Source: Lepraria neglecta
Lineage: Eukaryota > Ascomycota > Lecanoromycetes > Lecanorales > Stereocaulaceae
Direction of reading: 5' to 3'
DNA: 64,000 nt
NCBI GenBank assembly: GCA_033220425.1
Contig: CM065652.1
Span: 2,976,001-3,040,000 of the forward strand
Positions 10,764 through 20,893 of the stretch are shown here, piece after piece; position 1 is the stretch's first letter, and every line of letters starts with the position of its first letter. The notes beneath the pieces were generated by a model that saw only the letters and a list, made by a program, of their open reading frames with translations, had not been told where the DNA came from and did not search any database. The position numbers and the translations under genes were made by a program.

Positions 10764-12275
10764 ATAGTCTACTACGGCAAACCCAGCAAGAACTATGCTC
10801 TCTATAGAAGCAGAAGGCTAAAAGTAAGCATAACTAACGACATGAGAGTTCACTCACCTTTGGGAGCTTATCCTACCTTGACATATAGTGCGACCTTGTC
10901 CAGCCGGCATGCAGTCAATGCTCGCGGATTGGTAGCACTTGTTCAGGATACAGGGATCCGCTTTCCTTGAGGTTCCGTGACCAGGGCAAGGAGGTTACGT
11001 TCAAATATTCCTCGCAGACCACCAAGAAGTGTCAAAGAAAACCTTCATCCCCAAAGTCAGTTGATAAGGAGGGGCCTCCAATTATTTCAAGCGGCACAGG
11101 GACGCAGCTGGCGAAGAACTCGATACGGATATCTCCCTACACCTTTGTTGAGGATGGAGCTGCTCGCTTCTTTTTCAATGACCATGTTTTGGATGATTCA
11201 GTAGTTTCCAGCAGTATTTTCCGCGCCATGCTCAAATTGTATGCCAAAGCACCTGTTGGCAGCGCGTTCTCCAACACCATTGCTACTCTGGGTATGGCAT
11301 GCCTCTAAAATGCTAATAGAACTCCTAAGCTCATGACCATTGCCGTCCCGAAATACGCTGCGGCGCTACGATCGATCAACTTTGCAATAACAGATCCAGT
11401 CAAAGCACAGCCGGATAACCTGCTGATGATTGTAATACTGATGGCCCTGTATGAAGAAGTAGGTTCCTCTTCACGAGTACTTCCTGACTGGATCTAACGG
11501 ACCCAAGAATGATAGCACTTCTGTATCAATGACGGCCTTGACAAACTATGTCAACGGCGGTCTGGCACTGTTGGAACTCCGCGGCATACGTCAATTCCAG
11601 GACCAATTTGGCCTTCAGTTGATGAGGGCTGTAAGCACTCAGTTTGTAAGTTGTTCTTGGCCAGCGGCAACAAAATGTTTGTCTGACAGCGTTCAAAGAT
11701 GGCCAATTGCCTCAAAAGACCGTTGGGTGTCCCAAAGGAGATCATCAAACATTCAAGACTAGCTCGCGAATACGAGACGAGCGAGCAAGTCTCTGAAAGC
11801 GAGTTTGCCGACATACTCGCCAAGTTTTGCAGTCTTCAAACTGAAATCGACAATCCCCATGGCGGTGGCGATCCGGAAAGACTTGTTGCATCCGCATTGA
11901 CTGGACGGCGAACTCTCTGACTGGGTGGCGAAACTCCTAAACAAATTTTTTTACACAACAGTCATGGCGAAAGGAGCATCTGCAGAAACATTCACGGATC
12001 ACTGGCACTGCTATCAAAATATCGGGGTCGCCGTGGCCTGGAACCACTACCGTACTCTCCGAATACTCGTCAACAGAATCGTCGTCACCGAGCTGGCTTA
12101 TGCGACTGAGGATGATCCTACATCTCTCAGTTCCCTCTTTCTATCGCTCCAAGACCAGGTTGAATCTTCGAGGAGTTCACCAGTGGGCGCGCAAACATCA
12201 CGCTTCCTTTCGACATTGCACCAAATGATGGCAACATTATCGATGCCATGTGGCAGTTCAGCTCCGATCCGTTGA
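10764..12275 (+). pseudogene. Zn2Cys6 fungal transcription factor (inactivated)
   Basis: Exons inferred: 10764-10823, 10889-11458, 11508-11645 and 11690 onward. Exon 2 supplies four normal zinc ligands (CDLVQPACSQCSRIGSTC) followed by GYRDPLSLRFRDQ, as in Zn2Cys6 regulators with a Fungal_trans_2-type middle region (YVNGGLALLELRG; WNHYRTLRILV). Exon 1 reads IVYYGKPSKNYALYRSRRLK. Family members start MVYCGKPSK and have Cys where two of these Tyr stand, so the start ATG and the first two ligand cysteines appear changed by TG-to-TA transitions. Further lesions are an in-frame TAA at 11306-11308 and a frameshift near 11900 between LVASAL and LDGELSDW. The 3' end is lost at about 12280, where GC-rich repeat sequence begins. 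The gene cannot make a functional DNA-binding protein. Confidence 0.75.
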
Positions 12276-13849
12276 GCTCCTCTGTTCATGCAGGACCAAA
12301 GTGCCAAGGCGACAGAAATCTTCCCCGACCTCACCCCCCACCGGGTCTAGGGTGAGCGCCGCTTTATTCTCGCGCGACGCGGGTGCCCGTCGCGCGAGCC
12401 TGGGTGCTTCTAGGTGCTTCTGGGTGCTCCTGGGTGGTTGTGCCCCCTTGGAGTGGGGGAATTGCTGCCTGATTGCTATTCTTATCAGAAACCATGACGT
12501 GTCTCTTTCACCGTCCAGGGTGGGCGGTTCGTTACTACGCAAGCTAATAACCTGGTTGAGATTCAGGCGCAGAGTAGTTCCAGGTCTACCTTTCGAGCGC
12601 GCTGTCTCCATAGAAAGCGGTGACAGTGGGAAAGACAATTATCAATATTGCTCCCTTAAGTTTACTCTTCTTATCTTCCTTACTACTCTCAACTCCTTCT
12701 TTTATTCTTTCTCTACTTATTTACTTTTACCTACGGATCTATCCTTCTTCTAACTGCCCTCCCCTGACCCTAGTTGGCTTTACTCGCTCGCTTAGCTATC
12801 TGTCCCTCTTCTATAATCCTTATTATTTAAGCTCGAATCTTTACCTTCGCTAAGAATGTGTTAAAGGCTGCGATAATTTTAATTTCCTATAAGCCCTCCT
12901 ACTCGACCTCTTCTTTAGAACGACGCGGATTTTTCTCTTAGCCTTATGAATTACTATTTTTCGACTCTAGTCCCTTCTTACCCTTAAATTATCTAATATT
13001 CCAGAGTCTCGTCCTATCCCTTAACGTTTCCTGGCTTATTATAGCTGGCCTTCCCACATTCGCTGTAGCAGTATTATAGTCTGCTTCAGCTTGTATATAC
13101 CGGCTGTCGGTTATAGCCATAGCCATAATAAGGGCGCCAGCGAAGTGGATTCGATCCAAGGTTTCTGTACGGGTACCGCAGGACCAATTGAATGAATGTC
13201 TTACAGGTACCAGGGTAATTCCTTTGCTGCGCTGCCAGTGAAAGCATGAGCCAACGTTACTAGTAGTCAGATGATGTTTGCTGTATGGATCTGGCGACAG
13301 GGTATGCTTATCGAGTACAGTTTAGTTGGGGTTCAGGCATCAGCTGTAGCTGATGTCTCAGCGGTTTTATTGAGAGGATATACAGATGCACTACCCCCGC
13401 ACCTTGGAAAGACGGTATTTCGCCATTGTTATTGCGAAGGGCGGTAATTGGGCATCCTCGCGGAGTTCAGCTTCAGTGGATTTCTAGAGATGAGCCTGTC
13501 GCTAACGCGGCAGTGGCTCGATCGAAAGGAGTATAGGCTTGCACGGCCTAGCAATGCCTAGATAGGGAACAGGCCTCTTGCAAGTATAAAAGTTTTACTG
13601 TGCCCTCTTACTGAGCACTCATTACCTGCGCCAGTTACAGTAACAGTCTCGAACTTCACAATTATAATGGTCAATCGTACTGACACTGCACTATATATAA
13701 TTGGTGAATCAGTAGAGACCAGCAAGAGACGTACGAAGACTCGCGCTATAAGGGCACTGCCCAGAGTCCTACGAGACTTCCAGCAAGGCGGGGATTCGCG
13801 ACAACCTAGCCGGCTCAGCTCAAAGATCCAAGTCGCAGCAGCTAACAAG
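12276..13849. other. Transposon-like debris: GC-rich hairpin, pyrimidine-rich tract, eroded sequence
   Basis: There are no intact genes. From about 12345 the sequence turns GC-rich with a hairpin and four 10-bp tandem repeats. From about 12640 to 12860 the plus strand is strongly pyrimidine-rich with almost no CpG. The rest (12860-13849) has TA-rich runs mixed with short open frames on both strands. A phrase near 13480 (LQWISRDEPV) hints at an RNase H-like relic but is too short to call. Confidence 0.4.
12370..12440. repeat. Hairpin plus four 10-bp tandem repeats
   Basis: A perfect 10-bp inverted repeat (TCGCGCGACG at 12370-12379, CGTCGCGCGA at 12388-12397) has an 8-nt loop. It is followed by tandem decamers at 12401, 12411, 12421 and 12431 (tgggtgcttc, taggtgcttc, tgggtgctcc, tgggtggttg). 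It sits at the point where the regulator gene is cut off. Confidence 0.75.
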
Positions 13850-13932
13850 TGAGCTAGCTTTCTGGCGCACCCCGCTCATAGCCTCAGAGGCCACTGAGGC
13901 GCCCCCGAGGCAGAAATATAATTCGCAGATGT
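13850..13932. repeat. Left arm of a long inverted repeat
   Basis: About 83 bp, starting TGAGCTAGCTTTCTGGCGCA and ending ATTCGCAGATGT, recur as the reverse complement at 18313-18387 plus 18603-18609. The arm contains an internal imperfect palindrome (GCCTCAGAGGCCACTGAGGC). Arms of this kind are typical of terminal inverted repeats of DNA transposons or foldback elements. No clear target-site duplication is seen outside the arms. Confidence 0.75.
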
Positions 13933-14054
13933 GGTAACGCTTAGGATATAGTCGACGACTTCTATACGCGATACCCAAATAAGCCTGGTAATCCGAATCG
14001 GCTATAGTCGTCTTGACTTACGTATTAGGGACAATGCTTGCTTGAGGGGGGTAG
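13933..14054 (+). mobile_element. 3' internal end of a degraded LTR retrotransposon with polypurine tract
   Basis: Immediately before the LTR copy at 14055 lies a purine-rich run, gaggggggtag (14044-14054), in the position of the plus-strand primer (polypurine tract) of an LTR retrotransposon. The preceding bases are TA-rich with no open frame. This suggests the 14055 copy is a 3' LTR whose internal region has been lost or replaced. No integrase or polymerase sequence is recognisable. Confidence 0.45.
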
Positions 14055-14258
14055 TGTCACGGCTTGGCCTTTGCTTACTACTTATGCCGATATGCGTAGT
14101 ATAGAGCATAGTTATCAGACGTTCCGATCATCGCTCATGGCTAGCGGCTTAGCGCGTCTCCAAGACGCGCAGGCTTTATGTATCTATCTTCTCTCCTTAG
14201 ATATATTCTTCTAGTTATACTTCACCCCTATCGACTCGCTCTAGGCAGGCCCCTGACA
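14055..14258 (+). repeat. LTR copy 1 (TG...CA ends)
   Basis: This 204-bp sequence begins TGTCACGGCTTGGCC and ends CAGGCCCCTGACA, so it has the TG...CA ends and short terminal inverted repeat (TGTCA/TGACA) of an LTR. It is a diverged direct repeat of 18388-18597. Most differences are transitions, consistent with RIP. No 5-bp target duplication is evident. Confidence 0.75.
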
Positions 14259-16357
14259 ATAGTCGATATAATCGTAGTACGACCATCGCGATTATTCTTG
14301 GGTAGCGTATATAATAGTCCGCGCTCGCGAACTTCTTATTATAGACCCTAAGATCCTAACAAGACCGCCTGCCCTAGATACTACCTATTCTACCTAGGAA
14401 ATACGGCGCTTCTAGCTCCTACGCGGATATAGTAATTTCTTGACCGAGGGAAATAGAAAGTATATCTTAACGGATATATCGAACTTCTAGACGGTTATAA
14501 AGCGACTAAATATATACATCCGAGACGGAGATACGTCGACGCATTCTTATCCGTCCTGGAGCTGAAATCCCACCTCTAGGATATTCATTGCATCGAATTA
14601 ACCAAAGGTATCAAGAGGCGCAGATCCGGCGGCGAAGTGGACATCATACCGGCTCGAAGAAAGAGGTCCAGGCAGACGAAGGATCACGACGCGTACCAAT
14701 TCGTGGATAAGACGATGAAGCTATATGGCCAACACGGCACTGGAACATCGACGCCTCCTTCGATCCGCTCGGAACTTTCGTCTCCATCAAACACTTCCGC
14801 CACGGACGAGATCACGGATACCACACAGACACCAGCGTCGTCTATATACACCGATATATTCCACAAGCTTGACCCTCGCCTTCACGACGAGTAAAGTTTT
14901 CAATCCTATTCAACATATCTACAGCGCTGGTCGAGCAAACATGTTCCCATATTGTCCATTTATCTATCGTTTTCTCTAGTATTTTCTAGAGTTGTGGTCT
15001 CTACCTCATCCATCAACAATGTTCTATAGCTTTATTTACAACCTCTCGGCCACTTGTATTCGAATTGTGCAGTTTTGTTGATATGATCTAGATTGGTACG
15101 AGGTCATAATGAGATCCCGTCAGTTGTTTCACATAGCTCACTTAACGGCGGAATATGTTCGTCAATTCTCGTTTTCCCCTGCACTATTTCTGGTCTTGAC
15201 TCAAAACGCACCTTCCTAGAAGCCGCTATCTCCGGCTAGAATAGCTAGAAAACATTTATATTCTGCAACTTTACTACTACATTTACCCCAAAAACACGTA
15301 GACAGCTCATGATCTTTGGTTACTGAGCGAATTCAGACGTGCCTCAAAGCGCATTTTTTAGCCCTCAATGCCTATACCGACACTCGATTTATCTGTAAGT
15401 ACTGTGCTGGGGGCTTCATGGCGCTCGCTAAGATAGCTCCAACGTGTCCAAAGAACTTCCTAGAAGCCTCTCGCTAGCCCGTCGCTGGCGCCAACGTCGC
15501 CCTGGTCCTCCGCAGTAGCGATTTATCTCCGCACGAGTCTGCCGCCGTAGGCCTGCAGAGCGGCCTGGATCTCATAGGCTGGTTAAGAGTCGGTCGCCAG
15601 AAAGATACAATCGTGCAGAGACTTCGCGAAGGAGCCGTATTCAGTGGAAGAATCGAGACCATTGAGCGAGAATTCGACTGGGAAGGGGGAGGATGGATCT
15701 GCTATGAGGGCACTTTGTCATACTAAGATCCACGTTCTTTTCAAAAGCTGGACGGTATACGCTCCTTTGGCTTCAAAATCCTCCCAGATCTGGTCTTTAC
15801 TATAGGCCTTTCCACTACGACGATCAGTAGTCAATATTCCCCTTTTTGGTACTTTTTGTTATACACGTCAAAGAGCTGCTTCAACCATTCGAGACAGGTG
15901 TTTGTTCGTCCACCCTTTCTCGCTTAGGCACACTTTGCCGTTCTTCTTAGCTCTTTCACCCAGGCTTCGATCATTACTTTCCCTTTGCAAATGACAAAAG
16001 GGGATAGCATAGGACCGTCAGCTGAGATACACCCACTCCGTATTCGTAGGCTCCTCAATAACAAGCTGCCAGAAAACATTGTCTTTTTCTTGATATTTGC
16101 CTTTGCGGTCAATCAACACAACTATAATCCTTGACACAATGTCCCCCAATCTCGATAGATTTGAGCTTGCTGTTTCGGAGAAACAAGCCTGTGAGGTATT
16201 AGTGGAGCGGCTTCGTCAAATGGCACTAAACGTCGGTTCCGCTGGGGGCTGAGACGCTATCGCGGTGATCCCCCTCAGTGAACCTGTGGCCGAACATCAC
16301 ACTTACATTTACCACCTATTACTCTCCGGTCCTCCCAACTTCGTCTTCGGACAAAGC
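14259..16357. other. Eroded AT-rich sequence inside the inverted-repeat block
   Basis: This is TA-rich sequence with short open frames only. The frame at 14637-14894 (85 codons, basic then Ser/Thr-rich) and its upstream in-frame extension look like the eroded end of a protein, but I cannot name it. The stretch 15474-15660 is GC-richer and reads as broken coding sequence. Bases 16139-16250 hold a short open frame ending just before the STAND-like gene. Nothing else is supported. Confidence 0.35.
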
Positions 16358-17642
16358 ATGTCGGACCCGCTCAGTGTAGCCGCAGGGGTTGTTACTCTGG
16401 TGACGTTTGGTGTGCAAGCCAGCTCATCGCTTCTTCAACTAATCAAAGACTTCAAGCGCGCGCCGAGCACCGTCCGCCAGTTGAAAGAGGAGCTCGAAGC
16501 ATTGGTCGCTGTTTTACAGACTCTGGAGGCTACTATTGAAGATGCGGAATCAGATTTCACACCGCTAGAGACCCCGCTGTACCAATGCTCGAAAGCGTGC
16601 CGGGATTTCGAAGCGATACTTTCCCACTTTGCTGGGCGTTCCCATAGTGCGAAAACAAGCTTCCAGGACTGGACGAAACTCAAATACCTTGGGAGCGACA
16701 TCAATGGTTTCAAAGACATGATTGCGGGGTATAAGGCGACAATCTCGATAGCAATCTGCAACGTCAATCTGTAAGTGTGTCATGGAATCCTTCCTCTCCT
16801 AGCTGACGCGGAAGCGTAGTCGTTCGTCAGCCCTTACCCTCAGAGCCTTCAACGAATATAAGGATATGATAGCGAACACGACTTACGACTTGGAGGATCG
16901 TCTTCGGGATATTGATGCAAAATTGCAAATAGTGGTGTCGCGCAGCGCCGATGGCACGGAGGAGAGTCCAATCATCCGGGAACAAATGCAAGAAGAGAAG
17001 GACAGCATTTTGAAATGTCTGGAGATTTGTGACAATGTCTCCGATCACATCACTGTGCTTCAGCGGAAGACTCCTAGAAACGTCTCTACTTCTTCCAGCA
17101 GCCACGAGAGAGCTGAGGGTACAAACCGACCTGCGATTTCCGCCTGGCTTGTAGCAGCCAACAACTTGACAGGATGCAGAGGCCAACTCGAAACCCACTT
17201 ACAAAGACTCAGCGATGAGTCCAAGCAACCCTCTGACGAATTCGATCCCGAAGCGGCTCAGGCAAATAAGGAAGACCTGCTCCGAGAGATAAACAGCCTC
17301 CAGCGAAGCATAGACATCTGTGACGATGCCTACAAAGAAGCAGACCGGAATCGGACAAATATCTTCGAGGACGTTCTCATGGGCGACGATGGACGTCAAG
17401 TCATCGCTTCCACAGTCGGCGATTTGATTTTCGCTAGAAAAATCAAGACAGGATCTAGATCCGTCCAGATGCTCGGTCAGATGTCGGACCTGACAATACA
17501 ACATGCCACATCGAATCGTGATGGCGTCGCCTCGAAAGAAAGTTTGCAGCGTCCAGAAGTGCGTAGCGAAGATTTTGAGGGCCGATATGGAGCTGGGCGG
17601 GATCTCCGCCCTCAGACATCTACAAATCTGAATCAAAAATGA
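16358..17642 (+). CDS. STAND/NLR N-terminal-like helical protein (azaphilone cluster protein L N-terminal type)
   Basis: Two exons, 16358-16770 and 16820-17642, are joined by a 49-bp GTAAGT...TAG intron, giving 411 residues without lesions. The N-terminus MSDPLSVAAGVVTLVTFGVQ is the hallmark of the fungal STAND N-terminal helical domain seen in NLR-like proteins and in many small stand-alone fungal proteins. Residues 30-200 are helical and Leu/Glu-rich. After about residue 200 the protein is charged, with coiled-coil tendency (EDLLREINSLQRSIDICDDA), and it ends in a disordered tail. No nucleotide-binding or repeat domain follows, so it is a stand-alone form. Family members are linked to non-self recognition signalling, but no role can be assigned here. 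It is the only intact gene in the inverted-repeat block. An in-frame ATG at 16265 is less likely. Confidence 0.75.
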
Positions 17643-18312
17643 TATGATCGGGCTGACACATATGTGGGCGATATACAGTATACGAGTCATTGGACGTCGG
17701 TGAAGTTCCAGGAGTTATTAAAGAAGTTTTTATCGTTAGCTATGAGATCCACTTCTCGTGTCTTCCACTATCAGCCGTCAGCACAGCTCTCGAGCAATTG
17801 GACTCCCATTTTCGTTTCCGGTTCAATGGTAGTTCTTGCAACACCCTCGTACGGGTCTCCGCCTTCAAAATCGATGAACATTACTCCACCCGTTTCCTCT
17901 TCTCCCCAACATGTTGGATGGTTTCATATCACTATGTCGGACTCGCTGTGCAATTTTGCACCGAAATTCCTCAGCTTCCACATCGAAATCTCTTGCTGGA
18001 GGTAAAACCGTTTTGGATCGATCAAAACTATATTAGGCCTTATAGGATAATTGTCCCGGGACTAAGGGTATGTAGCGAAACCTTATTAGATCAATGTGCA
18101 ATCGAAAGCTACAGTAGATGGGCCCTCGTGGGAGAACTCTCCTGAGAATGTCCGTGAAAGTCACGCCAGCTGAACAAAATCTTGCCAATTATCTTCGACG
18201 GCGTCTTAGCCCTCAATTCGCGTTCCAACTACTCCGTTTTAGCTTAGGGTATATTTCCTAGCTAACTTTGCTTTACTATCTAGGCTCAGCCTCCCAAGCT
18301 TACTTCGAAGCT
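17643..18312. other. Sequence between STAND-like gene and right inverted-repeat arm
   Basis: Two overlapping open frames (113 and 151 codons, 17664-18145) have neither start context nor family similarity. I leave them uncalled. The 3' part is AT-rich. Confidence 0.35.
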
Positions 18313-18609
18313 ACATCTGCGAATTATATTTCTGCCTCGGGGGCGCCTCAGTGGCCTCTGAGGCTATGAGCGGGGTGCGCCAGAAAGTGTCACGGCTTGG
18401 CCTTTGCTTACTATTGGTGCCGATACGTGTAGTATAGAGTATGGTTATCGAACGTTCGATCATTACTCATCGCTCATGGCTAGCGGCTTGGCGCGTCTCC
18501 AAGACGCGCAGGCTTCATGTATCTATCTTCTCTCCTTAGATATGTTCTTCTAGTCATACTACACCCCTATCGACTCGCTCTAGGCAGGCCCCTGACAGAA
18601 AGCTAGCTC
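18313..18609. repeat. Right arm of the long inverted repeat, interrupted by an LTR
   Basis: Bases 18313-18387 and 18603-18609 together are the reverse complement of 13850-13932. The arm is split by a 210-bp LTR and a duplicated GAAAG. A related imperfect palindrome (GCCTCTGTGGCCCCTAGAGG on the minus strand) lies just outside at about 18612-18640. Confidence 0.75.
18388..18597 (+). mobile_element. Solo LTR with 5-bp target-site duplication (GAAAG)
   Basis: The LTR begins TGTCACGGCTTGG, ends CCCCTGACA, and is flanked by GAAAG at 18383-18387 and 18598-18602. Removing the LTR and one GAAAG restores the inverted-repeat arm exactly as in the left copy. This is the footprint of an integrated retrotransposon reduced by LTR-LTR recombination, and it postdates formation of the inverted repeat. 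Confidence 0.85.
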
Positions 18610-19379
18610 AGGAGCGCCTCTAGGGGCCACAGAGGCATCCTAGCAAACAACTAAAACCAGAGGTATTCGAGTTACATTGAATTAAATGGACCATTTATCT
18701 CATATGATTCTATATAAGCCTTTTGTTCTTATAGCGCTATATACTTATTTCATTTCCTTTTGGTATATATCATCGCTTATCTCTCCGGAGCCCTTCGCTT
18801 TTTATTGTTATAGGATACCTATTTACTATAGAACTCCTCCTATCCTGATCATCAGCCCCGCCTTCCCAGATCCTCAATTCAAGGCTACCGTACCTCTGCA
18901 GCCATTACACATGTAAGGGAAAATCGAATGAGAAGCTTCACAGCAAGTTCGCTTCCTATATCATTCAGACATAAATCGTGCAGAGTAATCCTTTACTGAC
19001 CATCAGATACCACGAATGAGACCTTCAGACTAAGTAGAACAACCAGGGTGACGTCGACCGTACATTTCAATATCGTGATCCCTGTCTGTGGTTGAGAGAG
19101 CAGCTCGAGCACGGAATTGATGCGGCCAGACCGCAGATACAGAGAGTACAGAGCTGCCGCAGAGAAGCCAAGTTGAATGGCCAGTGAAAGCCTTTCCAGA
19201 GTGTGGGAGTGGTTGTCACGCGAGTAAGATCCGAAGAGACGAGGCTGAGCGAGGCAAGGAAGCCAGACACCACGTATTGAAGAGCAGTAGACGAATCTAA
19301 GGGAAGTATAGCCCAGACGAAGCCTTCATTCATCCTCTATTACATTAATACAATACTGACATGTCAATGCTTCCACCTG
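18610..19379. other. AT-rich spacer and an unassigned membrane-protein fragment
   Basis: The first half is AT-rich without coding signs. On the minus strand, 19030-19333, two frames contain hydrophobic, membrane-like stretches (LERLSLAIQLGFSAAALYSL in one, VVSGFLASLSLVSSDL in another). This suggests a frameshifted fragment of a multi-pass membrane protein. I cannot assign it, and it is not the missing N-terminus of the neighbouring RTA1 gene, which lies on the other strand. Confidence 0.35.
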
Positions 19380-20001
19380 GCAGATCCTTCATCGTCCAAA
19401 TCGGAGGTGGCTTACTCTCGCTCAGCAAAACTATCAAAACAGCAAATCTCGGTCCCCATGTCCTCACCGGCGGAATGATTTTCCAACAACTGCTGATCGT
19501 GTGCTTCATGGTTTTGACCATACAGTTCAGCCGGCATCTGAGATTAAATACCGCGGACATTTCTTCAACGCATGATGCGAGCAGAATGACTCACGTTCTG
19601 CGTGCTTCTTTGATCCTTATAACCGTACGTAACCCCCCATCTCCCCATCTTCCAGCCTACCTTCCCCATTGCCGCACTCCCAGAACCCCCACCATCCACA
19701 CACCAATACTAACACCCTTTTCCCCCCCTAGTACCGTATAGTCTTCCGCATCATCGAATTCACCTCCGCCCAAGGGGCCCCCTCTAAACATCTACATCAA
19801 CCACCACGAATTCTTCGTCTGCGTCTTCGACGCCCTACCATGTTCTTTGCGCTCGTGCTGATGAATTTTTGGCATCAGGGTAAGGTGCTTGTGGTTGATG
19901 GTGGTAAGGGCGCTTTTTTGATGCAGCATGTTTCTACTATACCGAATGAGCGGGTAATGGGAGTTGGAATTATTGAGTGTGAGCGGCGGGGTGGGAGGTG
20001 A
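19380..20001 (+). pseudogene. RTA1-family membrane protein, C-terminal half, frameshifted
   Basis: RTA1-family proteins are seven-helix membrane proteins linked to lipid translocation and drug or sterol stress. Only the distal half is here: FIVQIGGGLLSLSKTIKTAN, then LTGGMIFQQLLIVCFMVLTI. A 107-bp intron (19625-19731, branch site tactaac) follows, then YRIVFRIIEFTSAQG. The conserved segment NIYINHHEFFVCVFDALP is in the wrong frame, while MFFALVLMNFWHQGKVL returns to the first frame. The offsets fall at a C run at 19778-19782 (one base too many) and at 19838-19839 (one base too few). The N-terminal exons are not found upstream. Most likely it is a truncated pseudogene, unless the two indels are assembly errors. 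Confidence 0.7.
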
Positions 20002-20893
20002 AGGGGGTTGTGGTATGGGGAGACTAGAGGGGGGATTTGGGGAAGGTGTGAGGAGTGCGGTATGGATATTAGCTGGAGTGGGGGACTGTTAGAAAAATTT
20101 TAAAATTTAGCGTGTTTGCTATAGAAAATATTGGACCACACATATCTTTACATTAGTTTCTAAGCAAGAATTGCTCCACGTTCCTTACGTGCGTTTCAAT
20201 AAAAGCATAAAGTGAAGTTAGTGATAGATGGACAGCCTTTCTCGATAAATCGACATCGCGCTCCCCTCAATACCGCCGGTCTGGGGTGGTCGTGCGCGAG
20301 GAACCTCCCCTGTGCGGCCGCCGCACGCATGCTTAGGGTCGGTTTTAGTTAGAGGTTATGTGGTTAGCGTATGGGATATATACCTAGAGTGCGCCCGAAT
20401 AGTACCTGGGGTGTGTTAATGTACTAAAGGGGCATGTCTATCTATCACCTCTCTAAAGTGATTGCTGGCCTACATGTGATGATGGAAGATGACGTTGGAA
20501 ATCATAAACGGAACGCGTTCTCTCTGAAACTTGCACATGAAGTGGTGGCTTCGAAACTAGAGTCGAGCAAGGGTAGAGAATTGGAGAGAAAGCCCACAAC
20601 AGAAGGAAGCGCAACAGTGACCAGTGACCGGTGGAGGCGACAGTTAGTGTGGCAGCAACCGAACACGTTTTGTGGACTGAACCCTCAGGCTATCATTGTA
20701 TATACTATTTCATAAGATTGGTTTCAGAATGATTCGCCCCTAGTCGCCATGAATGAGAACCATCATGAGAATTTATATCGGAGAAGGCATAATATAAATA
20801 ACCCAAACAACCTAATCATACAACAAAAACTCGCATATACCGCAATCTATACAAAACAAAGACAGAACTAAATGAGCAAGCGCCAAAAAGATC
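20002..20893. other. Intergenic sequence, no supported gene
   Basis: It contains an AT-rich run near 20090-20130 and a short GC-rich patch with a NotI-like gcggccgc at about 20316. A 93-codon frame (20434-20715) has no recognisable content. The last part is the 3' region of the minus-strand orphan gene. Confidence 0.4.

Noticed and set aside
12250-12853. Long open frames in the pyrimidine-rich tract (167 and 77 codons)
   Set aside because: They are produced by low stop density in skewed low-complexity DNA, and the peptides are simple Leu/Ser/Phe runs.
17690-18145. A 151-codon open frame after the STAND-like gene as a gene
   Set aside because: It overlaps another open frame of similar length, has no splice or start context and no family resemblance.
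14055-18597. A full-length LTR retrotransposon bounded by the two LTR copies
   Set aside because: The right copy has its own perfect target duplication and interrupts the inverted-repeat arm, and the interior holds a STAND-like gene with no gag-pol sequence. They are two separate insertions.
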